This document shows, piece by piece, positions 1-9,779 of a DNA stretch of 64,000 bases; positions within the stretch are counted from its first letter, which is position 1, and every line of letters starts with the position of its first letter. The notes beneath the pieces were generated by a model. It searched no databases, was not told where the DNA came from, and saw only the letters and a program-made list of their open reading frames with translations. The position numbers and the translations under genes were made by a program. Source of the stretch: an uncultured Porphyromonadaceae bacterium (GTDB lineage: Bacteria; Bacteroidota; Bacteroidia; Bacteroidales; Muribaculaceae); NCBI GenBank assembly GCA_947643165.1, contig CANRVB010000009.1, positions 1 to 64,000 of the forward strand, given 5' to 3'.

Positions 1-56
1 AGATAAGATATTGGTAAATGATTGGTATAAAGATAGATTGATAGATTTTGATATTC

Positions 57-98
57 GTCGGCCCTTCTGCGTGATGCAGAGGGGCCGACTCTTTTTTT
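57..98 (+). terminator. Rho-independent terminator of an upstream gene
   Basis: Perfect outer arms GTCGGCCC (57-64) and GGGCCGAC (82-89), with an inner TCTGC/GCAGA pairing, are followed by a run of seven T. The gene it ends lies before the window; bases 1-56 hold nothing else I can support. It separates that gene from the fucose operon. Confidence 0.85.
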
Positions 99-111
99 AC
101 GAAAGTTTTTG

Positions 112-143
112 TTGTAAGTTTCGGTGATAGTGCATATCTTTGC
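112..143 (+). promoter_or_regulatory. Promoter of the fucose operon
   Basis: A TTG at 112-114 and TATCTTTGC at 135-143 are 20 bases apart, matching the Bacteroidetes -33/-7 pattern. It leaves a leader of roughly 90 bases before the fucI ATG at 239 and rules out the in-frame ATG-like codon at 140, which lies inside the -7 box. Confidence 0.65.
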
Positions 144-238
144 ATGACAGTAGTCTGAAACCGGATACTGGCGTGCGTGGACATAGCAACAGATTATGTC
201 TGGAAAACAGAATTCAATACCAAGAAATACTAACATAT

Positions 239-2014
239 ATGGCAAAACATCCTAAAATCGGTATTCGTCCCACCATTGACGGTCGTCAGGGCGGAGTGCG
301 TGAAAGTCTTGAAGAAAAGACAATGAATCTGGCCAACGCAGTGGCCAAGCTGATAAGCGAAAATTTACGTCATGGCGATGGAACACCCGTTGAGTGCGTG
401 ATCGCCGATTCGACAATAGGCCGCGTGGCTGAAAGCGCAGCATGTGCGGAAAAATTTGAGCGCGAAGGCGTGGGTGCCACAATCACAGTGACCTCATGCT
501 GGTGCTATGGCAGTGAGACTATGGATATGAATCCGTATTGGCCCAAGGCAGTATGGGGCTTCAACGGAACAGAGCGTCCCGGAGCCGTATATCTGGCTGC
601 CGTGCTCGCTGCCCATGCTCAGAAAGGCCTTCCCGCATTCGGCATCTACGGCCATGATGTGCAGGATCTTGACGATAACACAGTTCCCGCCGATGTAGCT
701 GAGAAGATACTCCGCTTTGCCCGTGCGGCTGTGGCAGTAGCCGAGATGCGCGGACGTTCATATCTGCAGATGGGCAGCGTATGTATGGGTATCGCCGGCT
801 CGATAGTCGATCCCGACTTCTTCCAGGAATACCTCGGCATGAGAAACGAGTCGGTCGACCTGACAGAGATCATCCGCCGCATGGAAGAGGGTATCTACGA
901 CCATGAGGAGTATGAGCGTGCTATGGCATGGACCGAGCAGCACACCAAGTGCAACGAGGGCGAGGACTTCAAGAACCGTCCCGAAAAGCGCAAGACCCGT
1001 GAGCAGAAAGACAGCGACTGGGAATTTGTGGTCAAGATGACCATCATCATGCGCGACCTTATGATCGGTAATCCCAAACTGCGCGAGCTTGGATTCAAGG
1101 AAGAGGCTCTTGGCCACAACGCTATCGCAGCCGGTTTCCAGGGTCAGCGTCAGTGGACCGACTTCTATCCCAACGGTGATTACACAGAGACACTTCTCAA
1201 TACTTCGTTCGACTGGAACGGCGTGCGTGAGGCCTACATCCTCGCTACCGAAAACGACGCATGCAACGGCATAGCTATGCTGTTCGGCCATCTGCTGTCC
1301 AACCGTCCGCAGCTGTTCTCCGACGTACGCACTTACTGGAGCCCCGAGGCTGTGAAGCGCGTTACCGGCAAGGAACTCAGTGGCCGCGCCGCAGGTGGTA
1401 TGATCCATCTGATCAATTCCGGCGCTACAACCATGGACGCTAACGGCCAGGCTACAGATGCCGAGGGCAATCCCGTGATGAAGCAGCCGTGGGAACTTAC
1501 CGAAGCCGATATTGATGCTATCTGCAAGAATACTACATGGTATCCTGCCGACCGCGATTACTTCCGTGGCGGCGGCTTCTCCACCCACTTCCTTACAAAG
1601 GGCGGCATGCCGATGACAATGTCGCGTCTGAATCTGGTGAAAGGCCTCGGCCCTGTGCTCCAGATAGCAGAAGGCTGGTCGGCCGATATCGATCCGGAGA
1701 TATTCGACAAACTGAACATGCGTACCGACCCGACATGGCCGTCGACATGGTTTGTGCCGCGTCTTACCGAGGCAGCTCCCTTCCGCACCGTATACGATGT
1801 GATGAACAACTGGGGCGCCAACCACGGTGCTATCAGCTACGGACATATCGGTGCCGACCTGATCACACTGGCATCAATGCTCCGCATACCTGTGTGCATG
1901 CACAACGTGCCCGAGGAAAAGATCTTCCGTCCGGCCGCATGGAATGCATTCGGCATGGATAAGGAGGGCGCTGACTACAGAGCCTGCAAGAACTATGGTC
2001 CCATCTATAAGTAA
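239..2014 (+). CDS. fucI: L-fucose isomerase
   Basis: Converts L-fucose to L-fuculose in the cytoplasm, the first committed step of fucose catabolism. The start at 239 ([15 protein letters not shown]) gives 591 residues, the length of the E. coli enzyme, and begins with the family's usual opening; the longer frame back to 140 would start within the promoter. Family stretches seen include the N-terminal [31 protein letters not shown] near residue 170 and [18 protein letters not shown] near 460. It is first in a five-gene operon and is followed after 9 bases by the aldolase. No fucose regulator lies inside the window; one may sit upstream. Confidence 0.97.
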   Translation: MAKHPKIGIRPTIDGRQGGVRESLEEKTMNLANAVAKLISENLRHGDGTPVECVIADSTIGRVAESAACAEKFEREGVGATITVTSCWCYGSETMDMNPYWPKAVWGFNGTERPGAVYLAAVLAAHAQKGLPAFGIYGHDVQDLDDNTVPADVAEKILRFARAAVAVAEMRGRSYLQMGSVCMGIAGSIVDPDFFQEYLGMRNESVDLTEIIRRMEEGIYDHEEYERAMAWTEQHTKCNEGEDFKNRPEKRKTREQKDSDWEFVVKMTIIMRDLMIGNPKLRELGFKEEALGHNAIAAGFQGQRQWTDFYPNGDYTETLLNTSFDWNGVREAYILATENDACNGIAMLFGHLLSNRPQLFSDVRTYWSPEAVKRVTGKELSGRAAGGMIHLINSGATTMDANGQATDAEGNPVMKQPWELTEADIDAICKNTTWYPADRDYFRGGGFSTHFLTKGGMPMTMSRLNLVKGLGPVLQIAEGWSADIDPEIFDKLNMRTDPTWPSTWFVPRLTEAAPFRTVYDVMNNWGANHGAISYGHIGADLITLASMLRIPVCMHNVPEEKIFRPAAWNAFGMDKEGADYRACKNYGPIYK

Positions 2015-2023
2015 TCACCCGGT

Positions 2024-2668
2024 ATGGTAGAAAGATATCAGATAGAAGAATTCGTAAGACAGGCCCACCGTGTGGGCGACGCAGGTCTTACAATATGCTC
2101 ATCGGGTAATCTGTCGTGGCGCGTTGACGGCGAAGATACAGCCCTGATCTCGGGTACCGGATCATGGGTGCCCTCGCTGCGTCAGGATCAGGTGGCCATG
2201 TGCAAGATCTCGACAGGTGAGATTCTCAACGGTGTGAAGCCGTCGATGGAGAGCACATTCCATCTTGGCGTGATGAGAGAGCGCCCGGATGTGAATGTAG
2301 TGCTTCACTTCCAGTCGCCCTACGCAACGGCTGTAGCCTGCATGGCCAACCGTCCCACCGATTTCAATGTTACCGCCGAAATACCCATACATGTAGGTCG
2401 CGAGATACCGGCCATACCTTACTATCGTCCCGGCTCGCCGGAACTTGCCAAGGCCGTTATCGAGGCAATGAAAGATCACAACTCTATCTTCCTGCTGAAG
2501 CATGGCCAAGTGGTGTGCGGAAAGGATTTCGACCAGGCCTTTGAGCGTGCCATGTTCTTTGAGATGGCATGCCGTATCGTCATCAATACAGGCAAGGACC
2601 ACACGGTGCTTACCGATGCCGAAATTGCCAATCTTGACGCTTACATTTTAGGCAAGGTGGCAAAATGA
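2024..2668 (+). CDS. fucA: L-fuculose-1-phosphate aldolase (class II)
   Basis: Splits L-fuculose 1-phosphate into dihydroxyacetone phosphate and L-lactaldehyde. The 214 residues carry the class II aldolase/adducin fold signature: a SSGNLSWR phosphate-binding stretch near residue 27, a conserved Glu in KPSMESTFH near 75, and LLKHGQVVCG near 155 with a metal-ligand His. At the site where E. coli FucA has His-Asn-His, this protein has His-Phe-Gln (LHFQSPYAT), so one expected zinc ligand is Gln; the rest of the site is intact. Its stop overlaps the kinase start by four bases (ATGA), implying translational coupling. Confidence 0.9.
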   Translation: MVERYQIEEFVRQAHRVGDAGLTICSSGNLSWRVDGEDTALISGTGSWVPSLRQDQVAMCKISTGEILNGVKPSMESTFHLGVMRERPDVNVVLHFQSPYATAVACMANRPTDFNVTAEIPIHVGREIPAIPYYRPGSPELAKAVIEAMKDHNSIFLLKHGQVVCGKDFDQAFERAMFFEMACRIVINTGKDHTVLTDAEIANLDAYILGKVAK

Positions 2669-4053
2669 AAGAAGCACTCATAGCGGTTGACTTTGGCGGC
2701 GGAAGCGGCCGGGTCATCGCGGGAACTATCGTCGGGGGTCATCTGACCCTCGACGAAGTTTACCGTTTTAATAATAGGAGAGTTACGCTTGCCGGTACAA
2801 TGTACTGGGATTTCCCGGCGCTGTATGCCGACATGATAGAGGGACTGCGTCGTGCGGCCGTGAAATATCGGCTCCGCTCGGTGGCTGTCGACACATGGGG
2901 GGTTGATTTCGGTCTGATTGATGGGGCCGGCAATCTGATATGCAACCCTGTGTGCTACCGTGATACTGCGGTTAATGGCCTGTCGGATGAATATTTCAGC
3001 GGGCACTCTCGCAGCAGCCACTATGCGGAAGCCGGAATCCAGGTCATGGATATCAACACCATCTACCGGCTTATTGCATATAAGAAGAACCGGCCTGACA
3101 TGCTGTCGATAGCCAGACACCTTCTGTTCATGCCCGATCTGTTCAGTTTCTATCTTACCGGGGTGCCCGACTGCGAATATTCCATAGCCTCGACATCAGA
3201 GCTTATAGAAGCTGAGACACGTCAGTGGAACTATAGGCTTATAGAGTCGCTCGGCCTTGACCGCGATATGTTTCCTCCTATCGTGATGCCTGGAACCGTC
3301 AGGGGTAAGATACAGCCCGACGTGATGAGGCAGATCGGTATCGATTATGATGTTGATGTGATAGCTGTCGGATCTCACGATACGGCCAGTGCTGTCTATG
3401 CAGCCATGTCGTCGGAAAAGGATCCTGATACTACGGCCTATCTTAGCTCAGGAACATGGTCGCTGCTTGGTGTGGAGACCGATATGCCTGTGCTTACCGA
3501 ACAGGCACGTCTTGGCGGATTCACAAACGAAGGTGGTGTGGGAGGCAAGATACGCCTGCTTCAGAATATCACCGGACTGTGGATATTGCAGGAGTTGGTG
3601 TCGGGTTGGAAGAATAGTGGCGAAGATGTGTCATATCCCGAGCTTGTGGGAATGGCCCGCAGCAGCAGCTATGATGAGGTGATCGATGTTGATGACCCCG
3701 TATTTGTCAACACCACGGATATGTCGGCGGAGATAACAGGTTATTGCAGCAGGCACGGCAAGCCGTTGCCTCTGACAAAGGGCGATATGGCACGATGCGT
3801 CATGCTGTCGCTGGCCGACCGCTATCGCAAGGGTATAGAGACACTTGACTCTATGCTGCCGCGCCCGCTGAAGAAACTGAGGATAATAGGCGGTGGATCG
3901 AAAAATCAACTGCTCAACGAACTTACCGCTGCCGCTACCGGACTTGAAGTGGTGGCCGGTCCTGCCGAAGCTACCGCTATCGGAAATATACTGTTGCAAG
4001 GTGTCGCTACCGGTCTGATCGACGATCCTGCGGGTGTGACCATTGCCGATTAA
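2665..4053 (+). CDS. fucK: L-fuculokinase (FGGY family, rhamnulokinase-like)
   Basis: Phosphorylates L-fuculose to L-fuculose 1-phosphate. The 462-residue protein is an FGGY sugar kinase: an N-terminal VDFGGGSGRV phosphate loop, VAVDTWGVDFGLID near residue 75, SHDTASAVYA near 235 and the C-terminal nucleotide-binding stretch LRIIGGGSKNQLLNEL near 410. By sequence alone it resembles the rhamnulokinase branch, which is usual for the fuculokinases of Bacteroidales; the fucI/fucA/fucP neighbours argue for fuculose as the substrate. Start overlaps the fucA stop. A 26-base gap leads to fucP. Confidence 0.88.
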   Translation: MKEALIAVDFGGGSGRVIAGTIVGGHLTLDEVYRFNNRRVTLAGTMYWDFPALYADMIEGLRRAAVKYRLRSVAVDTWGVDFGLIDGAGNLICNPVCYRDTAVNGLSDEYFSGHSRSSHYAEAGIQVMDINTIYRLIAYKKNRPDMLSIARHLLFMPDLFSFYLTGVPDCEYSIASTSELIEAETRQWNYRLIESLGLDRDMFPPIVMPGTVRGKIQPDVMRQIGIDYDVDVIAVGSHDTASAVYAAMSSEKDPDTTAYLSSGTWSLLGVETDMPVLTEQARLGGFTNEGGVGGKIRLLQNITGLWILQELVSGWKNSGEDVSYPELVGMARSSSYDEVIDVDDPVFVNTTDMSAEITGYCSRHGKPLPLTKGDMARCVMLSLADRYRKGIETLDSMLPRPLKKLRIIGGGSKNQLLNELTAAATGLEVVAGPAEATAIGNILLQGVATGLIDDPAGVTIAD

Positions 4054-4079
4054 TATTCATATAATACCTGAATCTAAAC

Positions 4080-5411
4080 ATGACCAACCCCCCTCTGCAA
4101 CCGGGTCGCAGGCCCGCGTTGGTGGAGCGTCGTTATCTCACGACGTTCATACTCATCACATCGCTGTTTGCCCTTTGGGGCTTTGCTAACGATATAACCA
4201 ACCCTATGGTAGCTGCCTTTCAGACTGTTATGAATCTGTCGGCGGCAAAGGCCTCGATGGTGCAGTTTGCATTTTACGGAGGCTATGCGACCATGGCCAT
4301 ACCGGCAGCTCTGTTTATAAGACGCTACAGCTACAAACGGGCCATAATGCTCGGACTGACGCTTTATGCCATCGGTGCATTCATGTTTATTCCGGCTGCC
4401 AATTATCAGCAGTTCTCATATTTCTGTCTGTCACTCTACATCCTCACATTCGGATTGGCATTTCTTGAGACAACGGCCAATCCCTATATCCTGTCGCTTG
4501 GCGACAAGGCCACAGCTACGCGCCGTCTCAATCTTGCTCAGGCGTTCAATCCGATGGGATCGCTGTGCGGAATGGCGGTAGCGTCGTTCATAGTGTTGCC
4601 CGGGCTGTTGAGTGATGCACGTAATGCTGCCGGCGAGATTATTTTCCCGACCCTCAGCGCAGCCGAACAAGCTGAGATAAGAGTGCACGATCTGGCTGTG
4701 ATACGCGATCCATATGTGGCGATCGGTCTGATAGTGCTCGCTCTGCTGATAGTTATAGCAATCACAAAGATGCCCGCCACGGGGAGCCAGGGGCCGAAGG
4801 TAAGTGCCGGTGAGACACTGCGCCGTCTGTGGCGCAATGTCGAATATCGTGAGGGCGTGGTCTCTCAGGTGTTCTACGTAGCTGCGCAGATCATGGTGTG
4901 GACATTCATCATCCAGTATGCCGACAATCTCGGTATAAACAAGGCTGTGGCACAACGTTATAATATTGTGGCGATGGTTATGTTCCTGTCGTGCCGGTTC
5001 CTTGGCACGTACATGATGAAATACATATCGCCCGGACGGCTGCTCTTCTGCTTCGGTATTGGAGCCGCCTTATGTTCGGTCGGAGCCATCTTTATCGTAG
5101 GATTTGCCGGACTCTGCTGTCTGGTTGCGATCAGCGCCTTCATGTCTATAATGTTCCCGAGCATATATGGTATCGCTCTTGACCGTGTGGATGAGCGCGA
5201 CTGCTCGTTGGGTGCGGCATTCCTTGTGATGGCCATTGTCGGAGGTGCGCTTATGCCACCGCTGCAGGGCATGATAATCGACATGGGGACTATAGGTTGG
5301 CTGCCGGCCGTAAATGCCTCGTTCGCATTGCCGCTGATATGCTTCGTGGTAGTGACAATCTACGGTTTCCGTTCATCAGCGAAATTCAATAACCGAAAGT
5401 ATGAAGACTAA
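4080..5411 (+). CDS. fucP: L-fucose:proton symporter (MFS)
   Basis: Inner-membrane major facilitator carrier of 443 residues, predicted to take up L-fucose with protons. The first helix carries the FHS-family signature FALWGFANDITNPM (about residues 30-43), followed by QFAFYGGYATMAIPA in helix 2 and ETTANPYILSLG in helix 4; about twelve hydrophobic segments are visible. Close relatives also carry glucose, galactose or N-acetylglucosamine, so the substrate rests on the operon context. The last 11 bases overlap the mutarotase gene in another frame, as expected for a coupled operon. Confidence 0.92.
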   Translation: MTNPPLQPGRRPALVERRYLTTFILITSLFALWGFANDITNPMVAAFQTVMNLSAAKASMVQFAFYGGYATMAIPAALFIRRYSYKRAIMLGLTLYAIGAFMFIPAANYQQFSYFCLSLYILTFGLAFLETTANPYILSLGDKATATRRLNLAQAFNPMGSLCGMAVASFIVLPGLLSDARNAAGEIIFPTLSAAEQAEIRVHDLAVIRDPYVAIGLIVLALLIVIAITKMPATGSQGPKVSAGETLRRLWRNVEYREGVVSQVFYVAAQIMVWTFIIQYADNLGINKAVAQRYNIVAMVMFLSCRFLGTYMMKYISPGRLLFCFGIGAALCSVGAIFIVGFAGLCCLVAISAFMSIMFPSIYGIALDRVDERDCSLGAAFLVMAIVGGALMPPLQGMIIDMGTIGWLPAVNASFALPLICFVVVTIYGFRSSAKFNNRKYED

Positions 5412-5742
5412 GACTTATATACAGACATTGGATCTTGTAGACGATCCGCAGTTGATAGATTTCTACGTTGACGCTCATCGTTCCGACAAAATCTGGCCCG
5501 AGATAGTAGCCGGTATAAAAGAGGTCGGAATAACGCGTATGGACATTTACCGCGACGGTACCCGTCTTGTCATGGTGCTGGAAATGCCCGAGGATCTCGA
5601 TTATGACGAAGTGTTTGCAAAACTTTCTACCATGCCCCGTCAGCAGGAGTGGGAGGAATATGTAGGCCGTTGTCAGGTTTGTGATCCCAAAGACACATCG
5701 TCAGGCAAGTGGCATACCATGACCAAGATGTTCAATCTCTGA
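5401..5742 (+). CDS. L-rhamnose mutarotase-family protein (DUF718), probable fucose mutarotase
   Basis: A 113-residue protein of the RhaM family, which interconverts the alpha and beta anomers of 6-deoxyhexoses. The catalytic region FYVDAHRSDKIWPEI (residues 21-35) keeps the Tyr and His that align with Tyr18/His22 of E. coli RhaM and the following WPE. The classical fucose mutarotase FucU is a different fold; here a RhaM-type protein sits as the last gene of a fucose operon and overlaps fucP, so I infer that it supplies the anomer used by FucI. A strong terminator follows 36 bases after the stop. Confidence 0.8.
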   Translation: MKTKTYIQTLDLVDDPQLIDFYVDAHRSDKIWPEIVAGIKEVGITRMDIYRDGTRLVMVLEMPEDLDYDEVFAKLSTMPRQQEWEEYVGRCQVCDPKDTSSGKWHTMTKMFNL

Positions 5743-5778
5743 GGATCTGACAAAACCTGATATCGCGGAATAAGAAAA

Positions 5779-5817
5779 GGGCGGTGCCACCAACTGTGCG
5801 GCACCGCCCTTCTTTTA
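5779..5817. terminator. Bidirectional terminator between the fucose operon and the GH18 gene
   Basis: Ten-base perfect arms GGGCGGTGCC (5779-5788) and GGCACCGCCC (5800-5809) are flanked by an A-rich stretch on the left and TTCTTTTATTT on the right, so the hairpin can stop transcription from both converging genes. Confidence 0.9.
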
Positions 5818-5833
5818 TTTCCGGGTTGCGAAA

Positions 5834-6925
5834 TTATTCGGCAGTTTCCGAAGTCTTTGAGGTGACATAGTCGGCACCTTTCTGACCCATCATATAGTCA
5901 GCCACTATGGTGCGGAGATCGCCCTGCTCATTGTCGCAGGTATACTCCCAATACATGGCTCCTAAGATATCGTTGTCGAGGATATATTTGCACTTGATCT
6001 CGATGGCGCGCGGGTCATTGTAGCCCAGTACGAGTTCACCCTTTGAGTTCTCGATGTATGGAACCATGGCCTTTTCATCCCAGACGATCTTGCAGCTGTC
6101 ATATACTGTCAGATCCTTGTAGTCCATATAGTCGGGATATTCCTTGAAGCCGCGGCCATAGAATGGCAGGCCGAGTGTAAGCTTTTCCTTGGGTATGCCG
6201 GCCGCAAGATGAGCTTTCAGAGCCTGATCGGCTGTCAGACGGGTGTGTTCCGACTCATAGAGAGGTGACTGGTGGTAGGGCACAGAACCTATGTCGTAGC
6301 TCATTATATTGATGAAGTCGACATAGGGAAGTATTGCCGGGAAGTCATAGTAACGGGCATTGCCGGGTGTGGCGAGAGTGAGCGACTTGTCAGGACCGAT
6401 CTGTCCGCGGATATCGCGCATGAGAAGGGTGTAGTTCTCAGTGTCGTCGGGCGACGATGAGATGCCCGATGAGGAGCTGGTAGGATACTCCCAGTCTATG
6501 TCTACACCGTCAAGGTTGAATTCTTTTATGACGCGCTGGCAGTCGGCGGCAAAGTTGGCTCGGTTCAGGGAGTCGGCGGCCATCTCGCTGAAGCGTCCGC
6601 TGCCCCAGCCTCCTACCGACAGGATGACCTTGAGGTCCGGATTCTGCTCCTTGAGAGCCGATATCTGGTGCAGACGGTCTGGATTGTCGACATTGATGCC
6701 GTTGAAGGTCTCATTGACGTGGCCGAATGCATAGTTGATGTGGGTCATTGCGTTGGGATCGGGCATCACATCTGATCCGGCGGTCACGTATGCGACTACG
6801 ATGCGTGGTGTCACAGAATCGGTGACATTGGCTTCGGTCGCGGTCTTGCTGCCGCATGACACTTGTGTGAATCCGAAACTCATCAGCGTAGCGCCGAGAA
6901 TGGCGCTTGATAAGAATTTTTTCAT
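5834..6925 (-). CDS. Glycoside hydrolase family 18 lipoprotein
   Basis: A 363-residue secreted protein of the GH18 chitinase/endo-beta-N-acetylglucosaminidase family. The N-terminus MKKFLSSAILGATLMSFG with Cys near residue 24 (QVSCGS) looks like a lipoprotein signal, so the enzyme is probably tethered to an outer-membrane face. The catalytic motif LDGVDIDWEYP (about residues 140-150) provides the DxxDxDxE signature with the acid Glu; VILSVGGWGSG near 100 and the terminal GAMYWEYTCD are also typical. Substrate may be chitin or host N-glycan; no SusC/SusD pair is nearby to decide. Monocistronic; converges on the fucose operon. Confidence 0.9.
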   Translation of the reverse strand: MKKFLSSAILGATLMSFGFTQVSCGSKTATEANVTDSVTPRIVVAYVTAGSDVMPDPNAMTHINYAFGHVNETFNGINVDNPDRLHQISALKEQNPDLKVILSVGGWGSGRFSEMAADSLNRANFAADCQRVIKEFNLDGVDIDWEYPTSSSSGISSSPDDTENYTLLMRDIRGQIGPDKSLTLATPGNARYYDFPAILPYVDFINIMSYDIGSVPYHQSPLYESEHTRLTADQALKAHLAAGIPKEKLTLGLPFYGRGFKEYPDYMDYKDLTVYDSCKIVWDEKAMVPYIENSKGELVLGYNDPRAIEIKCKYILDNDILGAMYWEYTCDNEQGDLRTIVADYMMGQKGADYVTSKTSETAE

Positions 6926-7255
6926 GGAAAAATGGTAATAGTTAGAAATTTAGGCAAATGTACTAAAAAGCTGTCAATAATCCATTGGGTGGCACTGAGC
7001 TAATTTCAGAAAGTCATCAAAAGATAATGAAAAGATCATAAAAAGCAGCTTTGCAGTGGATGTGGCAGATTTGTTGTGGTCTGTAATCCCATATTTTGAC
7101 CGTTTCCGCAAACTCACGCCCCGAAGGTCCTGCAATGCCGCTTTTTGGGGCTAAACTTAGGATCATTTGCTTTTTTGTTATATCTTTGTAGTCGTCCACG
7201 ATATGCCCCCTGGCAATATGTGCGACTATTATTTTCCATACAACAAAACACTCCA
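6926..7255. promoter_or_regulatory. Divergent intergenic region between GH18 and trmB
   Basis: AT-rich 330-base gap between divergent genes. On the minus strand TACATTTG (complement of 6955-6962) is a plausible -7 box for the GH18 gene. On the plus strand TATCTTTG at 7181-7188 is a plausible -7 box for trmB. Neither has a well-spaced -33 element. I see no ORF, tRNA or repeat in the rest. Confidence 0.4.
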
Positions 7256-8032
7256 ATGGGCAAGAACAAACTCCGCAAATTCAGCGAGATGGCCGAGATC
7301 GACTTTGTGTTTCAATATCCTTTTGCTGAATTGCAGAAAGGACCCTTCCCGTTAAAGGGTAAATGGCACGAATTTTTTGGCAACGACAACCCTATCACTC
7401 TTGAACTGGGTTGTGGTAAGGGTGAATATACTGTTGGGTTGGCACGACGCTTCCCGGAGCGTAATTTTATAGGTATCGATATCAAGGGTGCCAGAATGTG
7501 GAGCGGCGCGACTCAGGCCAAGCGTGAAGGTCTCGGCAATGTTGCCTTCCTGCGCACAAGCATTGAGTTGCTCCCGGCATTTTTTGCTGCTGGAGAAGTT
7601 GATGAGATATGGATCACTTTCCCCGATCCGCAGATGCAGAAAGTACGTAAGCGCCTTACATCCACACGCTTTCTTGAATACTATAGGCAAGTGCTCAGAC
7701 CCGAGGGCATGATCCGTCTCAAGACCGATAGCCCGTTCCTGTTCACCTATACCAAGTGTATGATTGAGCACAATGGGATAGCTCCAACAGAGCTTACAGA
7801 CAATCTCTACAGTTCCTCCTGTCTCAGCGACATACTCGGAATACGTACCCACTATGAGCAGCAATGGCTTGACCGTGGACTGACAATTAAATACATATCT
7901 TTCCCTCTCGACCACACCACAGCCCTTTCTGAACCAGAGGTCGAAATCGAATTTGATACTTACAGAAGCTATTCGCGTGGAGTGATACAGCATAACATTC
8001 CCGCACCAGATGATAATATTGACGAAAAATGA
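7256..8032 (+). CDS. trmB: tRNA (guanine-N7-)-methyltransferase
   Basis: Methylates G46 of the tRNA variable loop with SAM. The start at 7256 ([12 protein letters not shown]) lies just after the probable -7 box and gives 258 residues; the longer upstream reading is unlikely. The SAM site is [15 protein letters not shown] (near residue 50), and [20 protein letters not shown] (near residue 122) is the family's FPDP segment in the form common to Bacteroidetes; [12 protein letters not shown] near 163 is also diagnostic. The stop overlaps the mrp start by four bases. Confidence 0.95.
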   Translation: MGKNKLRKFSEMAEIDFVFQYPFAELQKGPFPLKGKWHEFFGNDNPITLELGCGKGEYTVGLARRFPERNFIGIDIKGARMWSGATQAKREGLGNVAFLRTSIELLPAFFAAGEVDEIWITFPDPQMQKVRKRLTSTRFLEYYRQVLRPEGMIRLKTDSPFLFTYTKCMIEHNGIAPTELTDNLYSSSCLSDILGIRTHYEQQWLDRGLTIKYISFPLDHTTALSEPEVEIEFDTYRSYSRGVIQHNIPAPDDNIDEK

Positions 8033-9132
8033 TAACATTATATCCCAATCTCATACTCGATGCCTTGCGCAATGTGCGTTATCCCGGCAATGGTCGTGAT
8101 ATCGTTGATCTCGGTATCGCCGATCCCGATAATCTGCGCATTAACTCCCCTGAGGTATCACTGACTCTGACATTTCCCAAACAGCCCGATCCTTTTGCGC
8201 GTTCGGTGGCGAAGGCCGCCGAGACAGCATTGAAGACTTATATCTCGCCCGAGGTTGAACCAAAGATAGAGATAGCCTATGCGGTTGCCGCACCTGCTGC
8301 CCCCGAAAAGCTGTTGCCTGGCGTAAAGAACATAATCGGAGTATCATCAGGCAAAGGTGGAGTAGGCAAGTCGACCGTAGCCGCCAACCTTGCCGTTGCC
8401 CTTGCCCGCGAAGGCTATAAGGTCGGTCTGCTTGATGCGGATATATTCGGTCCTTCGGTGCCTAAGATGTTTGGTATCGAGGATGAACCGGTGTATCTGA
8501 CTGAGCGCGATGGCAAACAGTTGATCATGCCGGTCGAGCGCTACGGAGTGAAACTGCTGTCTATCGGACTGATGGTCGACAAAAATTCCGCAGTGCTTTG
8601 GCGCGGTGGTATGGCTTCTAACGCCTTGAAGCAGCTGATCGGAGAGGCCGACTGGGGTGAATTGGACTACTTCCTTATCGACATGCCGCCCGGAACGAGC
8701 GACATACATCTTACCCTTGTCCAGACTCTGCCGATTACAGGTGCCGTAATAGTGTCGACGCCTCAGGAGGTTGCTTTGGCTGATGCCCGTAAAGGCATAA
8801 GCATGTTCACAGGCGATAAAGTGGGTGTGCCTATTCTCGGACTTGTTGAGAACATGGCATGGTTCACCCCCGAGCAGCATCCCGATGAGCGCTACTATAT
8901 TTTCGGTCGCGAAGGTGGCGTTAAGTTGGCCAAAGAGCTTGGCGTGAAGCTGTTGGCGCAGATTCCGCTTGTAGGCACAATTTGCGAGCAGGCTGATTGC
9001 GGAGAGCCCATTGCGGCCCGCGATACTGTGGCCGGACACGCCTTCATCCACCTGGCTCATGAGGTAATAGACGCTGTAGATAAGCGCAACAGTCAACTGC
9101 CGCCTACAAATGTTGTCGGACTTAAACATTAA
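8029..9132 (+). CDS. mrp: Mrp/NBP35-family iron-sulfur carrier ATPase
   Basis: A 367-residue protein with an N-terminal MIP18/DUF59-like domain (about 1-85) and a P-loop ATPase domain (about 95-350), thought to deliver Fe-S clusters to apoproteins. The deviant Walker A is [17 protein letters not shown] near residue 105, and the DMPPGTSD switch segment lies near 220. The CxxC pair that binds the bridging cluster in E. coli ApbC is not visible where expected ([10 protein letters not shown] near 285), which I believe is common in this phylum. ATGA overlap with trmB. Confidence 0.92.
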   Translation: MITLYPNLILDALRNVRYPGNGRDIVDLGIADPDNLRINSPEVSLTLTFPKQPDPFARSVAKAAETALKTYISPEVEPKIEIAYAVAAPAAPEKLLPGVKNIIGVSSGKGGVGKSTVAANLAVALAREGYKVGLLDADIFGPSVPKMFGIEDEPVYLTERDGKQLIMPVERYGVKLLSIGLMVDKNSAVLWRGGMASNALKQLIGEADWGELDYFLIDMPPGTSDIHLTLVQTLPITGAVIVSTPQEVALADARKGISMFTGDKVGVPILGLVENMAWFTPEQHPDERYYIFGREGGVKLAKELGVKLLAQIPLVGTICEQADCGEPIAARDTVAGHAFIHLAHEVIDAVDKRNSQLPPTNVVGLKH

Positions 9133-9155
9133 CTATCTAAAAATCAGCAGACTTT

Positions 9156-9761
9156 ATGTTTTCAGGAATAGTAGAGGAAGCGGCCAAGGTTGTGGCCGTG
9201 GAGCGCGAAGGTGGCAATCTGCACCTCACGGTTAGTTGCAGTTTTGCCGATGAACTTAATATCGACCAGTCGGTAGCACACAACGGCGTATGTCTTACAG
9301 TAGTATCGTTGCCCGGAGACGGCACATACACGGTTACAGCTATCCAGGAGACCCTTGACCGCAGCAATCTCGGCGATGTGAAGCCCGGTGATCTTGTCAA
9401 TCTGGAACGCTCCATGCGGCTTGACGGCCGTCTTGACGGCCATATCGTGCAGGGGCATGTTGACTGTACAGCTGTGTGCGAGAGTGTTGAGGATGTGGAT
9501 GGTAGCCGCTATTTCAAGTTCCGCTACAATGTCGACAGATCATTGATCGCAAAGGGCTATATGACAGTCGAAAAAGGTTCGGTCACTGTAAATGGCGTGA
9601 GTCTCACGGTGTGCGATTCCGAAGCCGATTCATTCCGTGTGGCCATAATTCCGTATACATTCGAGCATACTAACTTCTGCCGTATCGAGCCCGGTACAAA
9701 AGTCAATCTTGAATTCGACATCCTCGGAAAGTACATAGCGCGTATGCGTGAGCTTATCTGA
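9156..9761 (+). CDS. ribE: Riboflavin synthase, alpha subunit
   Basis: Dismutes two 6,7-dimethyl-8-ribityllumazine molecules into riboflavin and the pyrimidinedione. The 201 residues form two tandem lumazine-binding domains: MFSGIVEEAAKVV opens the first, and LDGRLDGHIVQGHVD (about 90-104) opens the second; VSVNGVSLTV-like segments occur in both halves (HNGVCLTV, VNGVSLTV). Length is normal. It sits 23 bases after mrp and 18 before dgt, so it is probably in one transcript with trmB-mrp-ribE-dgt. Confidence 0.96.
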   Translation: MFSGIVEEAAKVVAVEREGGNLHLTVSCSFADELNIDQSVAHNGVCLTVVSLPGDGTYTVTAIQETLDRSNLGDVKPGDLVNLERSMRLDGRLDGHIVQGHVDCTAVCESVEDVDGSRYFKFRYNVDRSLIAKGYMTVEKGSVTVNGVSLTVCDSEADSFRVAIIPYTFEHTNFCRIEPGTKVNLEFDILGKYIARMRELI

Positions 9762-9779
9762 TCTCTAAGAAGCACACCT

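Noticed and set aside
758-1846. 362-codon open frame on the minus strand
   Set aside because: Antisense to the fully conserved fucI; no family similarity.
5834-6925. GH18 gene as part of a polysaccharide-utilisation locus with the fucose operon
   Set aside because: It is convergent, separated by a strong terminator, and no SusC/SusD pair is present.
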